From positions 1 to 5,938 of the forward strand of contig JABDJR010000440.1 in the NCBI GenBank assembly GCA_013003415.1: 5,938 nt of DNA. The letters run 5' to 3'. Made by a program: the position numbers and the translations under genes. The notes under the pieces were generated by a model. It saw nothing but the letters and a program-made list of their open reading frames with translations, was not told the origin of the DNA and did not search any database. Shown here one piece after another: positions 1-5,938 of the stretch (within the stretch, counting starts at the first letter, position 1; each line of letters begins with the position of its first letter). The stretch is from Candidatus Eiseniibacteriota bacterium. Its GTDB lineage: Bacteria > Eisenbacteria > RBG-16-71-46 > JABDJR01.

Positions 1-287
1 AGAAGTAACGCACCCGTGGCGGTGGGTAGGCTCACATAGGCGAAAGAGAACCCGGCCGCATAGGCAAACAGAGCAAGTGCCGACCGCCAATTTCCCCGGC
101 CAGGGCTGGCGCCATTTCGGAGTCGAACTACCAGCCAAAGCGCAAGGCCACCCGCAATCAGTCGGATGGTGGTGAAGCTTGCCGCATCGATGTTGGTGCG
201 ATCGAGGGCCACGCGACAGAGGATGGAGTTGCTCGCGAAGGCCACCATGGCAAGGAAGGTCAGTGTTAGTACGCGCACGGCGGGCAT
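1..287 (-). CDS. EamA/DMT-family transporter, N-terminal fragment (runs off left edge)
   Basis: This is the first 95 codons of a membrane protein that continues past the left edge. Starting from the ATG at 287, my translation gives a hydrophobic first helix (about residues 4-24, ending in NSILCRVAL), the signature-like stretch DAASFTTIRL (34-43), a second helix (about 41-56), a short polar loop (57-68) and a third helix containing YAAGFSFAYVSLPTATGALL (76-95). This pattern matches the first EamA repeat of the drug/metabolite transporter superfamily; full-length members usually have about 280-300 residues and ten helices. Family members export or import small metabolites across the inner membrane. 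The substrate cannot be read from this fragment. The start is supported by a GGAGG sequence upstream and by how well the N-terminus fits the family. The gene lies 43 bp after the kinase stop, so co-transcription is possible but a functional link is not shown. Confidence 0.85.
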   Translation of the reverse strand, partial: MPAVRVLTLTFLAMVAFASNSILCRVALDRTNIDAASFTTIRLIAGGLALWLVVRLRNGASPGRGNWRSALALFAYAAGFSFAYVSLPTATGALL

Positions 288-298
288 CGTCTTCCCAT

Positions 299-305
299 CC
301 TCCTC
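299..305 (-). promoter_or_regulatory. Shine-Dalgarno-like sequence for the EamA transporter
   Basis: On the minus strand this reads GAGGAGG and is followed by 11 bases and then the ATG at 287. The spacing is slightly long, but no better start lies closer: the ATG immediately after this motif is in a different frame. It supports independent translation of the transporter in the 43-bp gap after the kinase. Confidence 0.5.
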
Positions 306-330
306 ACGTCACTTCCCTGGTACGCCTGGC

Positions 331-3072
331 TTACGATACAGGGTTACTACTCAACGCATCTTGCAGGACCCGCTGGAGGTCGCTTGACCCATAGGGTTTG
401 TGGAGAAACCCGGTGTATCCATTCGAACTGCAATCTGCCGCAACGACATCGTTCGCAAAACCACTGCAAAAGATCACCGGTATGTTGCTATGAATCTTAC
501 GAATCTCGGAGCAGGTTTCGTTCCCGCTCAATCCTGGCATGGTTACATCCAGTAGCACAGCATCGATTTCATCTTTGTGCTGACTAAAGATCTCCAAGGC
601 CTGTTCGCCGTTGGACGCTTCAAACACACGACAGCCTATCTCTTGCAGGATGGCAACGCTAACCTGACGCACACCGTCTTCATCGTCGACCACCAGAATC
701 GTACTATTGCAAGGTTCGGTTGGCTCCATCGCCGCTCGATGTTCGACTTTTGTGCGCTCTGCGACAGGGAAGAGAATCGTAATCGTAGTGCCGCGCCTTA
801 GTTCACTTTCAACTTTCAGGTATCCATTGTGGCTATGGACAATCCCTAAAGTCGACGACAGCCCTAGCCCATGCCCCGAAAACTTTGTGGTGAAGAAGGG
901 GTCGAACATTTTCTCGCGTGTTTGTGGATCCATCCCGCAACCATTATCCGAGACTTCAACCGCGACATACTCTCCGGGTTTTGGAGGTTCGCCTACCCAG
1001 AATTGGCTTGGGGAGTCTTCCGTTCTAAGAGTGGGTTGGATGCGGACCGTTATTCGGCCCGGTCCATCCCCGATAGAATCCGCAGCGTTAGTCACGAGAT
1101 TCAGAAGGATTTGGCGAATCTGACCATCGTCGCCCTCAATTGCCTTTGTATGTTCCGACACCTTCAATGCAAAGCTGACGTTCTTAGAGTAAGAGAAGCT
1201 CAACAGGTTGACCATGCTCTCGGCAAGTTCCGGGAGCATGACCGATTCTGTATCTCTTAGCGAGCGACCGGCATAGATAAGCATTTGATCACAGAGTTTC
1301 GACGCATTAACGGCTGCAGCGTGACTGGCTTCAATTGAAGTTCGTGCGCGCTGATCGTCCCTTAGGTCATTCAGTGCCAGCTCATTGTTGCCAATGATGA
1401 CTTGCAACAGGTTGTTGAAGTCGTGGGCAATGCCCCCGGCCAGAACCCCGATGCTATCTAGCTTTTGAGCGTGTCGAAGTTGGCTTTCGAGCATGGCTTG
1501 TTCGCGCTCCGCCTCTTTCTTGGCCGTAATATCTCGCGTAATGGCTAGGTGTAGATTGCCTCCAAGGTCTTCATCGGCGAGGGGTGTAGCATGAGTTTCG
1601 ACCCATCTCTTACCGCCCTTCAAACCGTTTAAGGCAAACTCCAGGGTACAGGACTCACCTGCAATCACGCGTCGGTTGAGGTCGACGAACGCCTCACGAT
1701 GCTCATCGTCGATCAGGGGATACACGTTGAGGCCACGCACCTCTTCGAAGGAGTCTGCCTCGATCATGGCTAGTCCCGCGGGATTCATATCAAGAAGCTC
1801 ACCCCCCGGCGTCAAAATCTTAACGCACTCCGGTTCCGAATCGAGAATCGTGCGCAATCGGGCGCTTGTGGTCTTAAGTTCAGCCCGGCTCTCAGAGGCG
1901 ACACGCTCAAGCTTTTTTTGGTATGCCTCAAGCCTTTCTTCGACTTTGATTCGTCTAGCTACTTCCTCTTTGAGGGCGGAATTAGCTTCCTTGATTTCTC
2001 GAGTGCGGCTGCTGACCTCCTGGGCTACCCGGAGTTCACGGCCCCGGAGGACATAAATAATGACGGCTGTTAACAGCGAGAGCAAAAGCCCACCGACCAG
2101 AATTCCCAGAGGAACCAAGGTGTGGTGCTCGGCCAGGTACGCATCGGAAGCAGCGAATCTTACACCTAAAGTATGACCGCCCCAGGGAAAGCTCGCGGCA
2201 TAGTGGGGGCGATTTGTGTCCTCGAAAATGGATGAACTCGAGCTTTCGACGGTCATCGAAGTGGGGTGGAAGGCATAGAGACTCGCTCTCTCGCCATCCG
2301 GCGGCATGGTAAACACTTCCAAGTGCATATCCGCGTCGCTCGAATGATCCCTCCCAGCTTCAATAGCAGCAGGGACGTCCACCACCGCAACTAAATAGCC
2401 TTCAAGGCTGTTGCGACGTTCCTCAACCGTATTCGTGGACGATGCATTTCTATACTTAGGTAAGATGGCCAACGCACCGGCAGCTTCAGTGGTTCCTTGA
2501 ACTAAAACGAGAGGGGCGGCGATAACTAAAGATGCAGAATCACGAGCCCGCTCGAACGCGGCGAGCCTAATTGCCTCGGAACTAACGTCGAAGCCCAAAG
2601 CGAACTCGTTACCTTCAAGAGGCTCGATTCTGGTCACGACCACATATTGACTCCGGCGAGGCGCTGGTATGACTTTGCCGTGGGGGGAACGGTGTGTGAT
2701 TTGGTAGTTAGGGTAGGTGCGGCGCATTTCCGCCTCGTGCGCCTCGCGTTGCGTTCCCTTCACCACGGGATTCCAGCTCAGAGCTTTCAGGGCGGGGCGT
2801 CGGGCTAGAATGGGTTCTACAAAGCGCGAGAACTGCTCTTCGGTAACGACAGTGTTGACCGCATAGAGAGACGATAGGTCATCGAGGGCTGAGGTCGTTT
2901 CCTTGAACCGATCTTGAATGAGAACTAAGTGTTCAAAAGCGTGGGCTTCAAAGTCGGCCCGAGTGGCTTGCTCCTCCAAACGGACGGTTGAACGCCATGC
3001 GACAGCGCTAAAGAAAGCACCAAGGATGAGAACGATCAGGAAGTGCGGCGAGTAGGCCAGCTGGTTTCGCAT
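331..3072 (-). CDS. CHASE-PAS hybrid sensor histidine kinase with C-terminal receiver domain
   Basis: A 913-residue inner-membrane sensor kinase. Domains in order: a membrane helix (about 8-27); a periplasmic CHASE domain (about 42-305) with the family-like stretches KALSWNPVV (96-104) and LGFDVSSEAIRLAAFERA (159-176); a second membrane helix (about 318-341); a charged coiled coil (345-400); a PAS domain (about 402-515, ending in AITRDITAKKEAE); a dimerisation and phosphoacceptor helix with His550 in GGIAHDFNNLL; and an ATPase domain with the N box around Asn658/Asn662, DNGCGM (709-714), DPFFTTK (724-730) and GHGLGL (733-738). The receiver domain (about 791-905) has acidic Asp796/Asp797, phosphoacceptor Asp842 (LLDVTMPG), Ser870 and Lys892. 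All catalytic residues are present, so it should be active. CHASE domains bind small extracellular ligands, cytokinins being the known plant case; the ligand here is unknown. No separate response regulator or Hpt protein is in the window. The ATG is the only usable upstream start because an in-frame TAG lies behind it; no clear Shine-Dalgarno sequence precedes it. Confidence 0.95.
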   Translation of the reverse strand: MRNQLAYSPHFLIVLILGAFFSAVAWRSTVRLEEQATRADFEAHAFEHLVLIQDRFKETTSALDDLSSLYAVNTVVTEEQFSRFVEPILARRPALKALSWNPVVKGTQREAHEAEMRRTYPNYQITHRSPHGKVIPAPRRSQYVVVTRIEPLEGNEFALGFDVSSEAIRLAAFERARDSASLVIAAPLVLVQGTTEAAGALAILPKYRNASSTNTVEERRNSLEGYLVAVVDVPAAIEAGRDHSSDADMHLEVFTMPPDGERASLYAFHPTSMTVESSSSSIFEDTNRPHYAASFPWGGHTLGVRFAASDAYLAEHHTLVPLGILVGGLLLSLLTAVIIYVLRGRELRVAQEVSSRTREIKEANSALKEEVARRIKVEERLEAYQKKLERVASESRAELKTTSARLRTILDSEPECVKILTPGGELLDMNPAGLAMIEADSFEEVRGLNVYPLIDDEHREAFVDLNRRVIAGESCTLEFALNGLKGGKRWVETHATPLADEDLGGNLHLAITRDITAKKEAEREQAMLESQLRHAQKLDSIGVLAGGIAHDFNNLLQVIIGNNELALNDLRDDQRARTSIEASHAAAVNASKLCDQMLIYAGRSLRDTESVMLPELAESMVNLLSFSYSKNVSFALKVSEHTKAIEGDDGQIRQILLNLVTNAADSIGDGPGRITVRIQPTLRTEDSPSQFWVGEPPKPGEYVAVEVSDNGCGMDPQTREKMFDPFFTTKFSGHGLGLSSTLGIVHSHNGYLKVESELRRGTTITILFPVAERTKVEHRAAMEPTEPCNSTILVVDDEDGVRQVSVAILQEIGCRVFEASNGEQALEIFSQHKDEIDAVLLDVTMPGLSGNETCSEIRKIHSNIPVIFCSGFANDVVAADCSSNGYTGFLHKPYGSSDLQRVLQDALSSNPVS

Positions 3073-3100
3073 GGGGCGATCGTGTCCGAGTTCTGGCGGA

Positions 3101-3153
3101 AACTGCTATGTTGATATTATGTAAGTCTTTGATGCGAGTTCATGATAGCAGTT
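3101..3153. repeat. 9-bp perfect inverted repeat in the kinase upstream region
   Basis: AACTGCTAT at 3101-3109 is exactly complementary to ATAGCAGTT at 3145-3153, with 35 bases between and 44 bp from centre to centre. It falls in the 107-bp gap between the orphan gene and the kinase. The widely separated arms look more like two half-sites or a long-loop structure than an intrinsic terminator, since no T-run follows on the minus strand. Function is inferred from position only. Confidence 0.5.
3116..3121 (-). promoter_or_regulatory. Possible -10 element of a kinase promoter
   Basis: The minus strand reads CATAAT, five of six matches to the sigma-70 -10 consensus, in the most AT-rich part of the gap. 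Transcription would then start near 3109, giving a leader of about 36 bases. No recognisable -35 hexamer lies at 16-18 bp spacing, so the promoter would be weak or activator-dependent. The hexamer sits between the two arms of the inverted repeat, so one arm would cover the start point and the other would lie near -40. Confidence 0.25.
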
Positions 3154-3179
3154 GCGGAGGACTTTGTGGTTGCCGGGGG

Positions 3180-3863
3180 CTAATTCCATTTACCACGTTC
3201 CCTCGAAGGCATGCCCTGCTTGACCTCTTGAAGGAGGACGCCGAAAACGACCATATTCTTTGCCAGTTTGTGCTCCAAGCCATCCCCGGCTGCCACTTCT
3301 AGAACGGTGTACTTGTTCTTTAAGGTGGCGACGACTGAGAGTGCATGGCCCTTGCGGAGTGGCTTATTATTCTGTCTTGCGTGCTTGAATGCTTGGAACA
3401 GTGAACCTTGATCTTTCTTCATACCGCTCCACAGAGCAGCCTGGGCCGGGTCAACAGCCGCCGCTGGATCCAGGCTCTTCGCATGCTTATAGGCGCTATA
3501 GTCAAGCTTGCGGTTTCGCGCTGTTAGCTTAGCAACGTTCTTCGTCGCTTTTGCCGCCTCTTTGAGATTCAGCTCTTGGCTCACTCTCCAAGACAAGGGA
3601 CTTCCGCTTGTAGCCCTTACGATGTTGGATTCATGTAGTTTTAGAGCCTTGGCCAGAGAGCCACGCCCGCCCACCAGGAAGAGGGACTCCCCGTCGGCTA
3701 GTTCGCAGGCTGGATTAAGATTGTCAATGCCAAAGTCGTGGCTATAAGCACCCATGTCTCCAAGGTTGGATTCGGATGGCTTGATGACCTGATGGATAAG
3801 AGCGTAATAAAGTTGTGGGTTACCGCTGGTATTGGTCGCGCCCACTTTGGCTTTGACTTCCAT
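3180..3863 (-). CDS. Unrecognised basic cytoplasmic protein, 227 residues
   Basis: I do not recognise this protein. It has no signal peptide and no membrane-length hydrophobic segment, so it is probably cytoplasmic. It can be divided by eye into an N-terminal part (1-95) with LFLVGGRGSL (61-70), which resembles a glycine-rich turn but is not a complete nucleotide-binding motif; a lysine- and alanine-rich, probably helical middle (about 97-130, with KEAAKATKNVAKL); and a C-terminal part (about 140-227) with likely strands at ALSVVATL (174-181) and YTVLEVAAG (185-193). By hand count it has 32 Lys plus Arg against 20 Asp plus Glu, so it is strongly basic and could bind nucleic acid, but no DNA-binding fold is evident. 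Its ATG has a well-placed AGGAG six bases upstream and its reading frame is clean, which argues for a real gene. It is flanked by gaps of 146 and 107 bp, so it may be its own transcription unit, possibly continuing into the kinase. Its base composition resembles the kinase rather than the amidohydrolase. Confidence 0.75.
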   Translation of the reverse strand: MEVKAKVGATNTSGNPQLYYALIHQVIKPSESNLGDMGAYSHDFGIDNLNPACELADGESLFLVGGRGSLAKALKLHESNIVRATSGSPLSWRVSQELNLKEAAKATKNVAKLTARNRKLDYSAYKHAKSLDPAAAVDPAQAALWSGMKKDQGSLFQAFKHARQNNKPLRKGHALSVVATLKNKYTVLEVAAGDGLEHKLAKNMVVFGVLLQEVKQGMPSRERGKWN

Positions 3864-3869
3864 GGTGTT

Positions 3870-3874
3870 CTCCT
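3870..3874 (-). promoter_or_regulatory. Shine-Dalgarno site of the 227-residue protein
   Basis: The minus strand reads TTAGGAG, with the AGGAG core six bases before the ATG at 3863. Spacing and sequence are near ideal, which fixes the start of the unrecognised gene and supports its being translated. Confidence 0.7.
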
Positions 3875-3922
3875 AATGGGGTTGGATTGTGGGCCTTGCT
3901 TCAAGCGGCGCCAAGGCGATCG

Positions 3923-3960
3923 TTGTTAGTCCTGGGAACGTTGGCCGACGATTCTAACAA
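3923..3960. repeat. Weak inverted repeat with a nested palindrome upstream of the orphan gene
   Basis: TTGTTAG (3923-3929) and CTAACAA (3954-3960) are perfect inverted arms with 24 bases between. Inside them lies CGTTGGCCGACG (3939-3950), a 12-bp palindrome with one mismatched pair. The element is in the 146-bp gap between the amidohydrolase stop and the orphan start. It could be an operator for the orphan gene or a weak structure after the xdh-ssnA unit; it lacks a T-run and is not a standard terminator. The rest of this gap holds no feature I can support. Confidence 0.3.
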
Positions 3961-4009
3961 TCCCAACCACAAAGCCGCCATATCCAATGTAACGGCCGTC
4001 GCGGAGCCG

Positions 4010-5089
4010 CTAAGCCAGTGCGCGCATGCGCTCCCAAAGCACCACCGCCTCGCGCTGGGCATCGTTTCGCACCGCATGCAGGTCGGCGGTAACCAGACGA
4101 CCGTCTTTCACCACCGCTTTCCCGCCCACGGTAACCCGGCGGGGTAGGGGCTCACCCCTTTCTTGAGTCACCGTGTCATTGTCGATCACGTCCGCAAAGA
4201 AACTCTCTAAAAGAGTACGCCCTTGCACCAAGGCTTTCTGCCCGCGAGCCGGGAGGTCGCCGTGAGCTTCGGCTTCTTCGCGGAACACGTCCAACTCATC
4301 GCTCATAACCGCGGGATAGCCATCGCTCCCAAGAGCGACGCGGTCTGTTTGGTTTAAGGCGCTGGGATAGCCGACTTTGTTCCCTCGGTTTGAGCGCGGG
4401 TTCTGCACGAACCAAGCCCCTCGATCCGCGGCCATGCGAACTTGGCTGGGAGTTAGGTGAATGCCATGGGCCAGGATCGAGCCTTCGGGCAGTGCTCCTA
4501 GTTTGACAAGGCGGTCCACCGGATCGGTGTAGCCGCGGTCTCGGGCATCGGCCACATCGGACGCGTCTTCGGCCACGTGCACATGGAGCACGGTGTCGAG
4601 TTCGCGGCATAAGTTACCCGCTTCGCGAATGGTTTCGTCGGACACGGTGAAGCCGGCGTGCAAGCCGATCACGCCCTTCACGAGGGGGCGCCGGTTCGCT
4701 TTGATAAAACGTCGACCCTCAAGGAGGCCGCGCTTTGCTTCTTCGCGACCGCCGTTTCGTTCCGTGGCTCCGTAACAAAGTACGGCCCGTACACCCATGT
4801 CTTGGCAGGCATCGGCGATAACATCAAGCGAGCCTTCAATGAAGTTGGGCGATTCGTGATGGTCGACCAAACCCGTGGTTCCGGCCAGCAGGGCTTCCCC
4901 AATGTAGTAGCGCGCGGAGGCGCGAAGGGAGGGCTCGTCGAGGGCGCGATCTAGCCGCCACCAAATCGACTCCAGGATCTGGACAAAGCTTTCGGGTTCT
5001 TTCGCGGGAGCGGGCAGCCCCAAAGGAGCGAGTCCGCTATATAAATGAGTGTGGGCGTTGACCGCGCCGGGTTGGGTCATACCCGTCAT
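4010..5089 (-). CDS. ssnA: SsnA-like amidohydrolase, short form
   Basis: A 359-residue metal-dependent hydrolase of the amidohydrolase superfamily, closest from memory to SsnA, the hydrolase found next to selenium-dependent molybdenum hydroxylases. Matching stretches are PGAVNAHTHLYSGL (7-20), WWRLDRALDE (43-52), DHHESPNFIEGSLDVIADA (76-94), GLHAGFTVSDET (142-153) and the C-terminal LWERMRALA (351-359). Likely metal and catalytic residues are all present: His13 and His15 (HxH), His171 and Glu174 (HVAE), His208 (AHG) and Asp256 (GSDG). It should therefore act on a C-N bond of a cyclic or purine-like substrate in the cytoplasm, but the true substrate of SsnA is not established. Family members have roughly 440 residues; this one lacks the roughly 60-residue N-terminal strand region before the HxH motif and seems about 30 residues shorter between 300 and 320. 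It follows the xanthine dehydrogenase-like gene after 6 bp and in the same frame, so translational coupling is likely. Only a weak AGGCGG precedes the ATG; Met4 is an alternative start. A guanine deaminase-like or TRZ/ATZ hydrolase role is the main alternative. Confidence 0.88.
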   Translation of the reverse strand: MTGMTQPGAVNAHTHLYSGLAPLGLPAPAKEPESFVQILESIWWRLDRALDEPSLRASARYYIGEALLAGTTGLVDHHESPNFIEGSLDVIADACQDMGVRAVLCYGATERNGGREEAKRGLLEGRRFIKANRRPLVKGVIGLHAGFTVSDETIREAGNLCRELDTVLHVHVAEDASDVADARDRGYTDPVDRLVKLGALPEGSILAHGIHLTPSQVRMAADRGAWFVQNPRSNRGNKVGYPSALNQTDRVALGSDGYPAVMSDELDVFREEAEAHGDLPARGQKALVQGRTLLESFFADVIDNDTVTQERGEPLPRRVTVGGKAVVKDGRLVTADLHAVRNDAQREAVVLWERMRALA

Positions 5090-5095
5090 GGCCGC

Positions 5096-5938
5096 CTACT
5101 TCCCGGTTCGCTTGGGGCGAATACGACCCACCGACATAGCTTGTGCGGCGGGAGAGTCTTTCATGGGCAAAGTCATGCGTCGCTCGCCGTCGAAAAGTGC
5201 GAGCGCATTCGCCACCGCACCTGCGGTGGGAACGAGGCCAATCTCTCCCACACCTTTCGCCCCAAAGGGTCCCTCCGGTTCCGGATCTTCCACCAAGGTC
5301 ACTTCCACTTCCGGCATGTCCCGCGCACGAAGCACACCAATTTCGCGAAGCTTGAACGTGACGGGCATGCCGTCTTCGCAGGGGAGGTCTTCGGTGAGGG
5401 CGTAGCCCAATCCCATATGGACCGAGCCTTCGATTTGCCCTTCACACAAGGCGGGGTTTACCGCGCGGCCCACGTCATGGGCGGCGAGCATTTTTGCCAC
5501 GCGGCCATTTTCGTCGAGAATGCAGACTTGCGTGGCGTAGCCAAAGGCGGTGTGGGTTTTGATCTTCTTAGTGGCTGCGCCGGGAGCGGTGGTGTCGTCG
5601 ATCACCACATCGGCCGCGTACACTTTTCCCACCAAATCTTTAAGACCGTTCTGGCCGTTCAGGTCGGCTTTCATTTTTTCGGCTGCGCTCTTCACCGCTC
5701 GCCCGCCGAACAACGTCGCTCGCGAGCCCGTGGTTTGACCGCAGCCCAGGGCGTAGGTGGAGTCAACCTTGGGAATGAATACCGATGCCGGGAGCCCGGT
5801 GACTTCCGAAGCAAACTGGGTGAGGACAGTAAGCAGCCCCTGGCCCATTTCGGTATAGCCGTTATAAAGCGACACCGTGCCGTCGGTTTCAACCACCAAC
5901 CGCGCCATGCCCCATTCCTTCGCGCCGTTTCCAATGCC
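5096..5938 (-). CDS. Molybdenum hydroxylase of the selenium-dependent xanthine dehydrogenase type, C-terminal part (runs off right edge)
   Basis: The frame is open to the right edge, so only the last 280 residues are present and the start lies outside; the internal Met at 5908 is not the start because GIGNGAKEWG before it fits the family. This is the end of the molybdopterin-binding domain. Visible motifs, numbered within the fragment: EMGQGL (30-35), whose Gln33 corresponds to the cofactor-contacting glutamine; GCGQTTGSRATLFGG (65-79); AHDVGRAVNP (153-162); QIEGSVHMGLGYALTED (168-184); and GPFGAKGVGEIGL (223-235), whose Glu232 corresponds to the catalytic base of xanthine dehydrogenases. These enzymes hydroxylate purines or other N-heterocycles with water as the oxygen source and pass electrons to iron-sulfur centres. 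The detailed wording of these motifs, the MKDSPAA ending and the SsnA-like neighbour point to the selenium-dependent subfamily, in which a labile selenium atom is part of the molybdenum site. The selenium dependence is inferred from family resemblance and is not visible in sequence. A basic tail (about 269-280) ends in TAG, 6 bp before the amidohydrolase. Confidence 0.92.
   Translation of the reverse strand, partial: GIGNGAKEWGMARLVVETDGTVSLYNGYTEMGQGLLTVLTQFASEVTGLPASVFIPKVDSTYALGCGQTTGSRATLFGGRAVKSAAEKMKADLNGQNGLKDLVGKVYAADVVIDDTTAPGAATKKIKTHTAFGYATQVCILDENGRVAKMLAAHDVGRAVNPALCEGQIEGSVHMGLGYALTEDLPCEDGMPVTFKLREIGVLRARDMPEVEVTLVEDPEPEGPFGAKGVGEIGLVPTAGAVANALALFDGERRMTLPMKDSPAAQAMSVGRIRPKRTGK

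Noticed and set aside
61..70. LFLVGGRGSL in the orphan protein as a Walker A loop (residue numbers within the protein)
   Set aside because: It lacks the GK[ST] ending that a P-loop needs, so nucleotide binding cannot be claimed.
871..1260. Open plus-strand frame of about 129 codons inside the kinase gene
   Set aside because: It lies wholly within the coding sequence of a kinase with intact motifs, its translation resembles no family I know, and it has no convincing ribosome binding site.
3075..3083. GGCGATCGT repeated before the kinase (3075-3083) and before the orphan gene (3915-3923)
   Set aside because: It resembles part of the GCGATCGC element common in cyanobacterial genomes, but neither copy is the full palindrome. 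A single 9-bp direct repeat is too little to call a motif.
3108..3302. Short plus-strand frame of 64 codons crossing the gap and the end of the orphan gene
   Set aside because: It mostly overlaps the orphan gene on the opposite strand, and the peptide looks like a random translation with no domain or start signal.
3960..4009. Possible terminator after the amidohydrolase
   Set aside because: The best stem I find, GCCGT with ATGGC, has five pairs including one wobble and no following T-run, so it does not support an intrinsic terminator.
4296..4610. Arg- and Pro-rich minus-strand frame of 104 codons inside the amidohydrolase
   Set aside because: An Arg/Pro-rich composition is typical of out-of-frame translation of GC-rich genes, and the amidohydrolase motifs are in the other frame.
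5906..5908. ATG as a start codon for the dehydrogenase
   Set aside because: The frame stays open to the right edge and the residues before this Met (GIGNGAKEWG) fit the family, so this is an internal Met of a larger protein.

Overview
The window reads as bacterial chromosome in which every supportable gene lies on the minus strand. In order of transcription (right to left) these are: the C-terminal part of a molybdenum hydroxylase of the selenium-dependent xanthine dehydrogenase type, an SsnA-like amidohydrolase, an unrecognised basic protein of 227 residues, a CHASE-PAS hybrid sensor histidine kinase with a receiver domain, and the N-terminal part of an EamA/DMT-type membrane transporter. 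Both outer genes run off the window. No phylogenetic marker is present, so I cannot name the organism. Dense coding, Shine-Dalgarno sites before some genes and the protein families all fit a free-living, fairly GC-rich bacterium.

Right part (4010-5938): the xanthine dehydrogenase-like gene and the SsnA-like gene are 6 bp apart and almost certainly co-transcribed. In established biology, ssnA and a selenium-dependent molybdenum hydroxylase belong to one conserved purine/selenium gene neighbourhood (for example the xdhD-ygfK-ssnA region of E. coli), so the pairing supports both assignments. The SsnA-like protein is unusual. It begins only about six residues before the first metal-binding HxH motif, so it lacks the usual N-terminal strand region. 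It also appears shortened near the C-terminus. Its reading frame is the same as that of the preceding gene, separated by one TAG and two sense codons.

Middle part (331-3863): the hybrid kinase and the 227-residue orphan. Hand counts of single 60-base lines gave about 42-48% GC here against about 63-67% in the flanking genes, so this looks like a compositionally distinct block. A perfect 9-bp inverted repeat (3101-3109 / 3145-3153) lies in the gap before the kinase and brackets a -10-like hexamer. It is a candidate operator. A weaker nested inverted repeat precedes the orphan.

Left part (1-287): the start of an EamA-family transporter with its own Shine-Dalgarno-like sequence, 43 bp after the kinase stop. 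No RNA gene, CRISPR array, insertion sequence or convincing intrinsic terminator was seen. No non-coding stretch exceeds about 150 bp.
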